From assembly GCF_008801925.2 (NCBI RefSeq), contig NZ_CP062804.1:1364001-1428000 (forward strand): a DNA stretch of 64,000 nt. Reading direction: 5' to 3'. The notes beneath the pieces were generated by a model. The model was not told the origin of the DNA and ran no database searches. It worked only from the letters and a program-made list of their open reading frames with translations. Below are positions 35,885-44,331 of the stretch, one piece after another. This stretch comes from Cupriavidus basilensis (GTDB lineage Bacteria; Pseudomonadota; Gammaproteobacteria; Burkholderiales; Burkholderiaceae). Position numbers and translations under genes: made by a program. Position 1 is the first letter of the stretch. The number at the start of each line of letters is the position of its first letter.

Positions 35885-37294
35885 ATGTCTAGCAAGTGCA
35901 TCGAGCATATCGTCATTGTCGGTTTTGGCTGCATCGGCCAGGCCATCCTGCCCTTGCTGGCGCGGGCTCACCCGGAAGCGGCGGTAACGGTTGTCGACCG
36001 GGCCATGGACGCTCACCGCCTGGCGCTGGCCCGGCAATACCGCGCCACGCCGCTGCATGCCACGGTGGCGCCGGACAACTTTGCACGGGTGCTGAGTCCG
36101 CTGCTGGGGGCGCAAACCTGCCTGCTTAACCTGGCGCCCGCCGTGTGCAGCCGCGACCTGATTGCGCTTGCGCAGGCACACCACGCGCTCTACCTGGATA
36201 GCGGCATCGAGCCATGGGACTACGAGGACGGCGTAGCCTCATCCCATCTGAGCAACTACGCCCTGCGCAGCGAGATGCTGGCATTCGCCCGCGGCCGCGA
36301 GCGGATGTCCACCGCGCTGGTTGCCCACGGCGCCAATCCCGGGCTGGTCTCGCTGCTGGTCAAAGCCGCCTTGCTGAAACTCGCGCGGCACGCCGGCGTG
36401 CCGGACACCCCACCGCGGGACCAGGCTGGCTGGGCCCGGCTCGCGCGCCGGCTCGACGTGCGCGTGATCCAGGTGGCGGAGCACGACAGCCAGTGCGCCC
36501 CGGGCTATCCGGCGCACGGCGAATTCGCCAATACCTGGTCGGCCGAGGGCTTCATCACGGAATGCCTGCAGGACGCCGAACTGGGCTGGGGCAGCCACGA
36601 GCCCGCGCTGCCTGCCGGTGGCCGGCGCCATGGCTACGGCAGCGATGCGGCGATCGTGCTGGACCGGCCCGGGCACCGTACCCGTGTGCGCTCCTGGTCC
36701 GCGCTGCACGGTCCGTTCGATGCCTACCTGATCACGCACAACGAATCGATCTCGATCGCCGAGTATTTCAGCTGTGCCACGCCCGGCGAGCCGCAATACC
36801 GGCCCACGGCCTACTACGCCTACCGCCCCACCCGCGCCACGATGGCATCCATGCAGTGGCTGGGCGAGCGCGACGCCAGCCGCATTGCCAGCCACCGCAT
36901 TCTCAAGGACGAGATCGTCGATGGCGTGGATGAGCTTGGCGTGCTGCTGATGAGCGGGCGCCATGGCGCGGTGTGGCACGGCTCGCAGCTCGACATCCAC
37001 CGGGCACGCGCGCTGGCGCCGCACAACTCCGCCACCAGCCTGCAGGTGGCCTCCAGCATCGTCGCCGCGATGCGCTGGGCACAGGCCAATCCGGTGCGCG
37101 GCGTGACCGAGTCCGATGCCATGGATCACCACATGGTGCTGGAGCACGCAGCCGGCTGGTGGGCGCCTCTCGTCACGCGCTTCACCGACTGGACCCCCTG
37201 GCCGGGCCGTCGCTCGCTGGCCTTCGACGAATTCCTCATTACCGCATCCGCGCCGGCGCCAGCGCCGGGCACCGCGGAGATCGCCCTGCCATGA
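35885..37294 (+). CDS. hss: homospermidine synthase
   Basis: A 469-residue enzyme with N-terminal Rossmann motif VIVGFGCIGQAILPLL and the saccharopine-dehydrogenase-like fold typical of bacterial homospermidine synthase (about 470-480 residues). Conserved features include LNLAPAVCSRDLIALA, LYLDSGIEPWDY and GANPGLVSLLVK. It converts two putrescines to sym-homospermidine with NAD. The ATG at 35885 is preferred over an upstream TTG. Its stop overlaps the start of an ATP-grasp polyamine ligase homologue (ATGA), tying the two together. Confidence 0.92.
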   Translation: MSSKCIEHIVIVGFGCIGQAILPLLARAHPEAAVTVVDRAMDAHRLALARQYRATPLHATVAPDNFARVLSPLLGAQTCLLNLAPAVCSRDLIALAQAHHALYLDSGIEPWDYEDGVASSHLSNYALRSEMLAFARGRERMSTALVAHGANPGLVSLLVKAALLKLARHAGVPDTPPRDQAGWARLARRLDVRVIQVAEHDSQCAPGYPAHGEFANTWSAEGFITECLQDAELGWGSHEPALPAGGRRHGYGSDAAIVLDRPGHRTRVRSWSALHGPFDAYLITHNESISIAEYFSCATPGEPQYRPTAYYAYRPTRATMASMQWLGERDASRIASHRILKDEIVDGVDELGVLLMSGRHGAVWHGSQLDIHRARALAPHNSATSLQVASSIVAAMRWAQANPVRGVTESDAMDHHMVLEHAAGWWAPLVTRFTDWTPWPGRRSLAFDEFLITASAPAPAPGTAEIALP

Positions 37295-38463
37295 AACGCA
37301 TTGCCCAGACCCCGCGTGCCGACTGGCCGCAGCAGCTTGAGCGCATCGGTTTTCACTTCCACTCGCTCGACGAGCAGAACCTGCCGCGCCAGGTGGATCG
37401 CAACACGTTCTTCTACTGGCGCGAAGACGTCGCCTACGAGTTCGAGGCGCAGGAGATCGAGGCGCTGTATGCCGCCGCGCTCGATCTGAACCAGCGCTGC
37501 CTGGAAGCCGTGCAGCACGTGATTGACCACGACCTGTTTGCGCAGCTCGCCATTGCCCCGGATTTTGCCGAGCTGATCCGTACCTCCTGGGACCGCGACG
37601 AGCCAACGCTGTTCGGCCGCTTCGACATGACCATGGATGCGCTTGGCGTGCCCAAGATGTACGAGTTCAACGCCGATACGCCCACCTCGCTGATCGAATC
37701 GAGCCTGGCGCAATGGTTCTGGAAGGCGGCGGTGCGCCCGGATGCCGACCAGTTCAACAGCCTGCATGAAGCGCTGGTGTCGCGCTGGCAATGGCTGCGC
37801 CGCCACTATCGCGACGCCAAGGTCCTGCATTTCGCCTGCATGTTCGACAGCCAGGAGGATGTCTGCAATGTCGAGTACCTGATGGACACGGCGCTGCAGG
37901 CAGGGTGGTCGGTCAAGCTGACCGACCTGGAGCAGGTTGGCTCCGATGGGCGCGGCGGCTTCTACGACGGCGACGACCAGCCGATGGAGCTGGTCTTCAA
38001 GCTCTACCCGTGGGAATGGATGGCCACTTCCGACTATCGCACGGAGCTGGCAGGCAGCGCGGTGCGATGGGTGGAGCCACCCTGGAAGGCAGTGCTCTCC
38101 AACAAGGCCATCCTGCCGATCCTGTGGGACCTGTTCCCAGGCCATCCGAATCTGCTCGAGGCCTCGTTTCGCGAAGCCACCTTTGCCGGGCGCTCTTATG
38201 CCAGGAAGCCGTTCCTGTCGCGCGAGGGCGAGAGCGTGGCGCTGGTGACCCCGCAGGGGCGTTTCGAGAATCCCGGCGAGTACGGCGAGGAAGGCTTTAT
38301 CTACCAGGCCTACGCGAGCGCCCAGCGCTTTGACGATCGCTACACCACGCTCGGCGTGTGGCTGGTCGACGACGTGCCCAGCGGCCTGTGCGTGCGCGAG
38401 GAACTGGGACCGATCGCCAAGAACACCAGCTTCTTCGTCCCGCATTATTTTCAGCACGGCTAA
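37291..38463 (+). CDS. glutathionylspermidine synthetase-like ATP-grasp ligase (YgiC/YjfC type)
   Basis: A 390-residue protein matching the synthetase half of glutathionylspermidine synthase/amidase: PKMYEFNADTPTSLIESSLAQW, ELVFKLYPWEWM, WKAVLSNKAILPILW and YARKPFLSREGESV are the family's ATP-grasp motifs. There is no amidase domain. E. coli homologues are ygiC and yjfC. The 4-base overlap with homospermidine synthase suggests that homospermidine is the amine acceptor; the carboxyl partner is unknown. Confidence 0.9.
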   Translation: MKRIAQTPRADWPQQLERIGFHFHSLDEQNLPRQVDRNTFFYWREDVAYEFEAQEIEALYAAALDLNQRCLEAVQHVIDHDLFAQLAIAPDFAELIRTSWDRDEPTLFGRFDMTMDALGVPKMYEFNADTPTSLIESSLAQWFWKAAVRPDADQFNSLHEALVSRWQWLRRHYRDAKVLHFACMFDSQEDVCNVEYLMDTALQAGWSVKLTDLEQVGSDGRGGFYDGDDQPMELVFKLYPWEWMATSDYRTELAGSAVRWVEPPWKAVLSNKAILPILWDLFPGHPNLLEASFREATFAGRSYARKPFLSREGESVALVTPQGRFENPGEYGEEGFIYQAYASAQRFDDRYTTLGVWLVDDVPSGLCVREELGPIAKNTSFFVPHYFQHG

Positions 38464-38489
38464 TCCGAAGAAAGGAGAAACGCAGCGCA

Positions 38490-39233
38490 ATGGCCAAGAA
38501 GAAAGGCAAGAAGGGCGGCCAGCCGTCAAAGTACGGCAGCGCCTACCAGCCGCGGGCAAGCGGCTCCAGCCGGTCCGCGCGGTCCGGCCAGCCCGCGCTC
38601 CGGCGCAAGTCCCGCTCGCCGGCGCTATGGCTGATCGGCGCCTGCGCGCTGGCGGCCGGCGTGGCGGTGATCGGTTCATGCAGCGATGATGGCGACGACG
38701 AAGCCGTCACCGTGCGGCGCGCCAGCTATGCCTCGCAAGCCGATTGCGTGGCTGACTGGAATGCGCCCGAGGATTGCGAAGGCGTGCCGCTCGACAACAT
38801 CTACGCCTCCAGCCTGGCGGATACGGCTGGCAGCGATGGCAGCAGCGCCAGCACCAGCAGCGGTGGCCATGGCGGCGGCTACTACGGCGGGTATCACGGC
38901 GGCATGGCCCGCTGGTACGGCCCGTACTACACCGAGTCCGGCACCGTCTACCACCCAGATGGCACGCAGACCCGGCGCGACATGTCGAGCGGCAACTCGC
39001 GGCCCATGGGCGTCTATGACAGCAACGGCAACCTGACCCGCGTGAGCCAAGCGCCAGGCACGCCGCATGCGACGATGGTCGAGGAGGCCACGCTGGGCCG
39101 CGGCAGTCTCGGGCGTGGCGCGGGCAGCGGCATGTCGATGCGCGCGGCCGCTGTCAGCCGGGCGCCTGCCGTGTCCTCGCGCGGCGGCTTTACCAGCCGC
39201 TTTGGCGGGTCTGGGCGCTCCGGCGGCGGCTAA
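38490..39233 (+). CDS. DUF1190 (YgiB/YjfM-like) protein
   Basis: A 247-residue protein with a highly basic N-terminus (MAKKKGKKGG), one membrane helix near 47-65, and then an exported Gly/Ser/Tyr-rich region containing the YgiB-type SYASQADCVADWNAPEDCE motif and a GGYYGGYHGG stretch. AAAGGAG precedes the ATG. DUF1190 genes sit beside GSP-synthetase-like genes in E. coli too (ygiBC, yjfMC), so a role with the ligase product at the envelope is likely but undefined. Confidence 0.82.
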   Translation: MAKKKGKKGGQPSKYGSAYQPRASGSSRSARSGQPALRRKSRSPALWLIGACALAAGVAVIGSCSDDGDDEAVTVRRASYASQADCVADWNAPEDCEGVPLDNIYASSLADTAGSDGSSASTSSGGHGGGYYGGYHGGMARWYGPYYTESGTVYHPDGTQTRRDMSSGNSRPMGVYDSNGNLTRVSQAPGTPHATMVEEATLGRGSLGRGAGSGMSMRAAAVSRAPAVSSRGGFTSRFGGSGRSGGG

Positions 39234-39304
39234 GGCAGCATCGCATCCTTTCTGATCCGCTCCAAATCTGCTCCAAATCCGGTCCAACCCAACCAGGAAT
39301 CCAC

Positions 39305-39703
39305 ATGACATTGCCCATGCAACCGGTCTACGCCTACCTGATCTACATTCTTTCCAGCTTCGCCATGCTGGGGCTGTTTCTAATCGTGTACACGCGGATC
39401 ACGCCGCACCGCGAGTTCGAACTGATACGCCGGGGCAATGTGGCGGCGGCCTTGTCGCTGGGCGGCGCCGTGCTGGGGTTTTCTCTGACGCTCTCGGCCA
39501 GCATCCAGCACAACGCAGCCTTCTCGATGTTCGTGCTGTGGGGCTTTGGCGCGTTCGTGGTGCAGGTGCTGGCCTATGTGCTGGTGGCGCGGGCGCTGCG
39601 CGGCGTCAGCGAGGAAATCACCGCGGATAATCGCGGCATGGGTGCGCTGATGGGGGTGGTATCGCTGGCGGCGGGCATCGTCAATGCCGCGTGCCTGGCC
39701 TAG
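39305..39703 (+). CDS. DUF350 (YjfL-like) membrane protein
   Basis: A 132-residue protein with four membrane helices. The motif IRRGNVAAALSLGGAVLGFSLTLSASI and the second-half EEITADNRGMGALMGVVSLAAGIVNAACL are the duplicated DUF350 units. In E. coli yjfL lies with yjfM and yjfC, the same three families as here, so conserved synteny supports a functional unit. Function unknown. Confidence 0.88.
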   Translation: MTLPMQPVYAYLIYILSSFAMLGLFLIVYTRITPHREFELIRRGNVAAALSLGGAVLGFSLTLSASIQHNAAFSMFVLWGFGAFVVQVLAYVLVARALRGVSEEITADNRGMGALMGVVSLAAGIVNAACLA

Positions 39704-39952
39704 TGTCGCCGCTGCCTTGGCATGCGGGCGGGCTCCGAGAGACGGAGTGTGCACCTTGCGGTGCGTTGGCGGGATCTGAGGGCGTGCCAGGGGCCGCGCG
39801 GCAACTGGCATTAACGCTTAGGAAATGTCTGCGCCAGCAAAGGCGCAAGACCCTGTAAAATCCTGCCTCACAGGCGGCTTGACCCGCCGGATTGCCCCCC
39901 TTCCTCCGCTTTGCCGGCCATCTGTCCGGCGGCAAAGTCAATTACGAAAGTC

Positions 39953-40285
39953 ATGTCAGAGTCTGATGAAGCCAAACTAGCCGCGGCGACGTGGGTCCGT
40001 GAGCAGATGGATCGCCACGGCCTCACGCTCGACGATTTACTCGAAGCGGGCTGTTTCGCTGCCCCCCCGGCTCCGCCGGCACCGGCTCAGGCAGTGCCAA
40101 GGGCCACGCTGGCCGTTACGCCCCCGGCCGCCGCGCCGGCGGCAGCCCCCGAGGCGGAAAAGCCAGCCCGGGCGCTTTACCGCAATGCCATGGGCCAGAG
40201 TTGGGACGGTACCGGCGAGCGTCCGGAGTGGCTGCAGCGGGCAGTCAACGCGGGGCAGACGGTCGATTTCTTCCGGGTCGGATAA
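39953..40285 (+). CDS. H-NS histone family protein
   Basis: A 110-residue nucleoid-associated protein. The C-terminal DNA-binding motif YRNAMGQSWDGTGERPEWLQRAV is a variant of the WxGRGRxPxW loop of H-NS-like proteins. The N-terminal part is short (about 30 residues of helix), joined by a Pro/Ala-rich linker of about 40 residues, so the dimerisation domain is reduced compared with typical H-NS. Such proteins silence AT-rich foreign DNA, which may matter for the AT-rich island at 49-55 kb. Confidence 0.85.
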   Translation: MSESDEAKLAAATWVREQMDRHGLTLDDLLEAGCFAAPPAPPAPAQAVPRATLAVTPPAAAPAAAPEAEKPARALYRNAMGQSWDGTGERPEWLQRAVNAGQTVDFFRVG

Positions 40286-40304
40286 ACGGCGGATAAAAAC
40301 CCTC

Positions 40305-40664
40305 TCACTTCCCCGGCGGCTGCACCACCAGCGTGGTTACCGTCAGCGCGCCGTTGGCCCGGATCACGCTGAAGCTCACGTGGTCGCCTTCCTTGACCTG
40401 ACCCAGCAGGGCTGGGTCTTGCACGCGGAAGATCATTGTCATGGCGCCCATATCCAGGTTGGCGATGGGGCCATGCTTGATGGTCAGCTTGCCGGCCGCG
40501 GCGTCTACCTTGCGGATTTCCCCATCGGTCATTGGCACAGCCTCGGCTTGCGCCGCGCTGGCCGGGGCGAGAGCATTGCAGGCATCGGTGGCGGCCTGGG
40601 CCGGCAAGGCGGCGAAGGCTGCCAGTAGCGGCAGCAGCGCGAGCAGGTTCTTGCTGGGGTTCAT
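40305..40664 (-). CDS. CusF-like periplasmic copper-binding protein
   Basis: A 119-residue secreted protein: signal peptide (cleaved near LPAQAATD), then a small OB-fold CusF domain with GEIRKVDAAAGKLTIKHGPIANLDM-type strands and Met ligands in DMGAMTMIFRV. The Trp that caps Cu(I) in E. coli CusF is not obvious. AAGGAG precedes the ATG at 40664. Last gene of the copper operon; probably a periplasmic Cu(I) chaperone. Confidence 0.88.
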   Translation of the reverse strand: MNPSKNLLALLPLLAAFAALPAQAATDACNALAPASAAQAEAVPMTDGEIRKVDAAAGKLTIKHGPIANLDMGAMTMIFRVQDPALLGQVKEGDHVSFSVIRANGALTVTTLVVQPPGK

Positions 40665-40729
40665 TTGCACTCCTTCCTGGTTGGCTGGTATTGCATACAG
40701 GGCGCGGCGTCGCCGCGCCGCGAAATCGC

Positions 40730-41239
40730 TTAGCGCACGCTGACCTTGCCGCGCATGCCGGCGTCATAGTGGCCGGGCTGCAGGCAGGCAAAGTCCACCC
40801 GGCCACTGCGCGTAAAGCGCCACACCATTTCGCCGCGCTGGCTGGCTTCGAGCGTGACGGCGTTCGGGTCGGCGTGTTCCATCTCGGGCAGCTTCAGCAT
40901 CTCGGCGTAGTGCGCCTTCAGGTCGGCCTCGGTGCCGAGTACCATCTCATGCCGGAGCTTGCCGGCGTTGCGCACCACGAAGCGCACGGTCTCACCTGCT
41001 TTGACCTGGATATCGGCCGGGCTGAAGCGCATGTTGTCGGTCATGTTCACCTGGATGGTGCGGCTCACGCTGGCCGCGTCGCCAGGCTCGCCAATCGCGC
41101 TGGCGGCGCTGGTGGCCTCGCCGGCATGATGGCCGCCGTGGTCGCCGGCGGCGAAGGCGCCGGCGCACGGGAGGGCAAGGGCGACGGCACTGGCCACCGC
41201 CATCCAGGCGGTAGCGGCGCGGGATTTCCTGTTTCGCAT
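40730..41239 (-). CDS. cupredoxin (blue copper) protein
   Basis: A 169-residue secreted protein with a His-rich stretch after the signal peptide and a plastocyanin-like domain. Type-1 copper ligands are visible: His in GKLRHEMVLG, and Cys, His and Met in CLQPGHYDAGM (C-x4-H-x4-M). AGGAAAGACAAC precedes the ATG at 41239. Probably an electron acceptor or copper buffer for the adjacent multicopper oxidase. Confidence 0.9.
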   Translation of the reverse strand: MRNRKSRAATAWMAVASAVALALPCAGAFAAGDHGGHHAGEATSAASAIGEPGDAASVSRTIQVNMTDNMRFSPADIQVKAGETVRFVVRNAGKLRHEMVLGTEADLKAHYAEMLKLPEMEHADPNAVTLEASQRGEMVWRFTRSGRVDFACLQPGHYDAGMRGKVSVR

Positions 41240-41268
41240 GTTGTCTTTCCTTTTTCTGGCTGGCGTGG

Positions 41269-42576
41269 TCATTGGCTGGCGCGCGGCGTGCCGGCGTATT
41301 CGAAGGCAACCGTGCCTTTGGGGTGGCGATACCAGCCGGGGTCGCGGTAATCGTTGCGGCCAAGGCCGGCGCGCACCTTGAGCACCGTGAACATGCCGCC
41401 CATCTCGATCGGCCCGAATGGCCCCTGTCCCGTCATCATCGGCAAGGTGTTGTCCGGCAACGGCATCTCCATGCCGCCCATGTCCGCCATGCCTGCCTCG
41501 CCCATCGCCATGTAATCCGGCACCAGCGCGTTCATCCGTTTGGCCAGGTCCTTTTGCTTGACGCCGATCATGGTCGGCAGCTGATGGCCCATCGCGTTCA
41601 TGGTGTGGTGGGATTTGTGGCAGTGGAAGGCCCAGTCGCCGGGGTTGTCGGCGATGAATTCGATGGCGCGCATCTGTCCCACCGCCACGTCGGTGGTCAC
41701 CTCCGGCCAGCGCGCGGACGGGGGCACCCAGCCGCCGTCCGTGCCGCTCACCTCAAAGCGGTGCCCGTGCAGGTGGATCGGGTGGTTGGTCATGGTCAGG
41801 TTGCCAAAGCGGATCCGCACGCGATCGCCCAGGCGTACCGGCAGGCTGTCGATGCCCGGGAACACGCGGCTGTTCCAGGTCCACATATTGAAATCCGTCA
41901 TCTCGGCCACGCGCGGCGTGTAGGAGCCGGGGTCGATGTCGTAGGCCGAGATCAGGAACACAAAATCGCGATCGACCCGCATCTGCGCCGGGTCTTTCGG
42001 ATGCACCACAAGGAACCCCATCATGCCCATCGCCATCTGCACCATCTCGTCGGAATGCGGGTGGTACATGAAGGTGCCGGCGTGCTTCATCTCGAACTCA
42101 TAGACGAAGGTCTTGCCGGGCGGGATATGCGGCTGCGAGAGGCCGCCGACACCGTCCATGCCAGCCGGCAGGATGATGCCGTGCCAGTGCACGGTGGTGT
42201 GTTCCGGCAGCTTGTTGGTGACGAAGATCCGCACCTTGTCGCCTTCCACGCACTCGATGGTGGGGCCAGGGCTCTGGCCGTTGTAGCCCCACAGGTGCGC
42301 CTTCATGCCGGGCGCGAACTCGCGCTCGACGGGCTCCGCCACCAGGTGGAACTCCTTCCAGCCTTGGCGCATGCGCCAGGGCAGGGTCCAGCCATTGAGC
42401 GTCACCACCGGGTTGTACGGGCGGCCGGTGGCAGGCGCGAGCGGCGGCTGGGTGGCGGGGCTGGCTTGCAGCGCGGCCTCGGGCAGCACCGCGGCGCCGG
42501 CGCGCGTCACCAGCGCCGCGCCGAGCATGGTGGCGCCGGAGCCATGCAGGAATTGTCTTCGGGTAACCATGGTCAT
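41269..42576 (-). CDS. multicopper oxidase, Tat-exported
   Basis: A 435-residue oxidase with a Tat signal (VTRRQFLHGSGATMLG). Copper-site motifs are in order: HWHGI (about residue 137), HPHS (about 180), HPIHLHGH (about 262) and HCHKSHH (about 312), the order of a two- or three-domain laccase-type enzyme. A Met-rich tail (MGEAGMADMGGMEMP) may bind Cu(I). It is shorter than classical CopA (about 600 residues). It overlaps the outer-membrane factor gene by ATGA. Likely role: periplasmic Cu(I) oxidation. Confidence 0.9.
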   Translation of the reverse strand: MTMVTRRQFLHGSGATMLGAALVTRAGAAVLPEAALQASPATQPPLAPATGRPYNPVVTLNGWTLPWRMRQGWKEFHLVAEPVEREFAPGMKAHLWGYNGQSPGPTIECVEGDKVRIFVTNKLPEHTTVHWHGIILPAGMDGVGGLSQPHIPPGKTFVYEFEMKHAGTFMYHPHSDEMVQMAMGMMGFLVVHPKDPAQMRVDRDFVFLISAYDIDPGSYTPRVAEMTDFNMWTWNSRVFPGIDSLPVRLGDRVRIRFGNLTMTNHPIHLHGHRFEVSGTDGGWVPPSARWPEVTTDVAVGQMRAIEFIADNPGDWAFHCHKSHHTMNAMGHQLPTMIGVKQKDLAKRMNALVPDYMAMGEAGMADMGGMEMPLPDNTLPMMTGQGPFGPIEMGGMFTVLKVRAGLGRNDYRDPGWYRHPKGTVAFEYAGTPRASQ

Positions 42577-44006
42577 TGTCCTTTGGGCGTGGCGGGCGAG
42601 GCCGGCGAGGGCGGGGAGGCGGATGCAGGCAGAGGCAATGCGCTGCCGTCCGGCAGCCGTCCGCCGAGCGCGCCCTGCAGCTCGGTTTCGGCCACCCAGT
42701 ATTCGCGCAGCGCATCCAGATAGCCGTTGACGGCGCCGACCTGCTCGCGCGCGTCGGCCAGCAGCTCGAACACGCTGACCAGCATGCCGTTGTAGCGCAG
42801 CATGCCTTCGTCGGAGATGCGCTTGCGCAGCGGCACTACCTCGTCGCGGTAATGCCGGGCGATGTCGTAGCGCGCCTGATAGCTGGCGTAGGTTTCGCGC
42901 ACTTCCGAGCGGGCATTGATGGCACGCTCGGCGAGCCGGCTGGCGGCCTGCATGTAGACCGCCTCGGCCCGCGCCACGCGGGCGCCGCCCCAGTCGAACA
43001 ACGGGATCTCGATGTCGATGCCGTAGCCGGTTTCGCGCGGCTTGCCGGTTTCCGAGTTGTGCAGGTAGCTCACGTCCAGCACGCTGATAAAGCGCGTAGC
43101 GCGGGTCAGGCCAAGCGAGCGCGCCAGGCTATCCAGTTGCAGCTTGCCGGCCTGCAGATCGAGGCGGCTGGCAATGGCATAGCCCTCCAGGTCCGCCATG
43201 ACGGGACGCCCCTTCGGCAAGTCCGGCAGGCGTTCGGGGAGTCGGTATTGCGCGCCGGTGCCCCACAGGCCAAGCCGGCGCGTGAGCTGCTCGCGCGCGG
43301 CCAGTGCCTGCTGGCGGGTGCGGGCCAGCTGGGTCGCGGCCTCGGCGTAAAAGGCCTGCTCGCGCGCGTGGTCAAGCGCGCTGACGTTACCTGCACGCGC
43401 CAGGTCGCGGGCGAACAGCGCGCCGGTTTCGGCGGCGTTCTTGACCTGCTCCGCATAGCGCGCCGATTGCTCCGCGGCCACTGCGTTGACGAAGGCCTTG
43501 CGCGTTTCCAGCGCCTGGCGCAGCAAGGTGTCTGCCACGGCGAGCCGGGTTTGGGTAAAGCGGTCCTGCTCGATGCGGGCCGCCAGCGGAAGCACCAGCA
43601 GGTTCATCAGGCCGACGGAGATGGCGCGGTCGATCTTGAGGTCGTCGCCCTGGCGGGTGCGGCTGAAGGAGAATCCCGGGTTGGGCAGGCGCGTTGCCTG
43701 GACGTACTCGGCCTCGGAAATGCCCAGGTCGGCAAAGGCCGCCTGCAGGCCGGCGTTGTTGAGCAGCGCGATCTGCACGGCGCTGTCGGCGTCGAGCGGC
43801 TGCGCCAGCAAGGCCTGGGTGCGCTCGTAGACGGCGGCGCGGTCCTGGTCGGAGCGGACCCAGATGGCATCCTTGCCGAGGCGCTCGCGCGCGGCGGTGG
43901 CCGCGGTGCCGAAGCCACCATCGGCGGTAAATCCGGCGCAGCCGGCCAGCAGCAGGGCACAGGCCGCCGCGGCCAGTCCCGGCCGGATTGGCAATGGGAA
44001 AGACAT
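42573..44006 (-). CDS. TolC-family outer-membrane efflux protein
   Basis: A 477-residue lipoprotein-type outer-membrane factor (lipobox LLAGC at about residue 22), with long helical regions and the duplicated TolC hairpin pattern. It stands in the copper operon without a membrane-fusion protein or RND pump beside it, so it must work with a pump encoded elsewhere or in a non-pump role with the oxidase. It overlaps the multicopper oxidase gene by ATGA. Confidence 0.9.
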   Translation of the reverse strand: MSFPLPIRPGLAAAACALLLAGCAGFTADGGFGTAATAARERLGKDAIWVRSDQDRAAVYERTQALLAQPLDADSAVQIALLNNAGLQAAFADLGISEAEYVQATRLPNPGFSFSRTRQGDDLKIDRAISVGLMNLLVLPLAARIEQDRFTQTRLAVADTLLRQALETRKAFVNAVAAEQSARYAEQVKNAAETGALFARDLARAGNVSALDHAREQAFYAEAATQLARTRQQALAAREQLTRRLGLWGTGAQYRLPERLPDLPKGRPVMADLEGYAIASRLDLQAGKLQLDSLARSLGLTRATRFISVLDVSYLHNSETGKPRETGYGIDIEIPLFDWGGARVARAEAVYMQAASRLAERAINARSEVRETYASYQARYDIARHYRDEVVPLRKRISDEGMLRYNGMLVSVFELLADAREQVGAVNGYLDALREYWVAETELQGALGGRLPDGSALPLPASASPPSPASPATPKGQ

Positions 44007-44015
44007 GCGGCCTCC

Positions 44016-44324
44016 TTAGTGGTGGTGGCCGTGGCCGGCGGCGGCGGGCTTGGCCGCTGGTGTCGACGCGGGCATGGACATGGGCGCATTGGCGCCCGTT
44101 GCGTCCTTGCCCGCCATCGGCGTGACCTGCGCGTTGGACTCGCGCCACGGGGCGATGGCTTGCGCCTGGAACGGCACGTAGCCCGCCAGCACGTTCGGTG
44201 CCGGCAGCGGCGGCACGGATGCGCGCGGATCGAGTGGATCGGCGGCGGGCGCGCTGGACTGGGCCGACGACAAGGTCGGCCCGAGCACCAGGCAAGCCGC
44301 CGCAAGAATGCGGACGAAATGCAT
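44016..44324 (-). CDS. small secreted copper-operon protein with His-rich tail
   Basis: A 102-residue exported protein with a signal peptide (cleavage near LSSAQSS), a Pro-rich middle, Met-containing stretches (TPMAG, APMSMPAS) and a C-terminal GHGHHH. The Met and His clusters fit copper binding. It lies between the copL-like gene and the outer-membrane factor with GAGG before the ATG. Family not recognised. Confidence 0.75.
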   Translation of the reverse strand: MHFVRILAAACLVLGPTLSSAQSSAPAADPLDPRASVPPLPAPNVLAGYVPFQAQAIAPWRESNAQVTPMAGKDATGANAPMSMPASTPAAKPAAAGHGHHH

Positions 44325-44331
44325 GACAACC

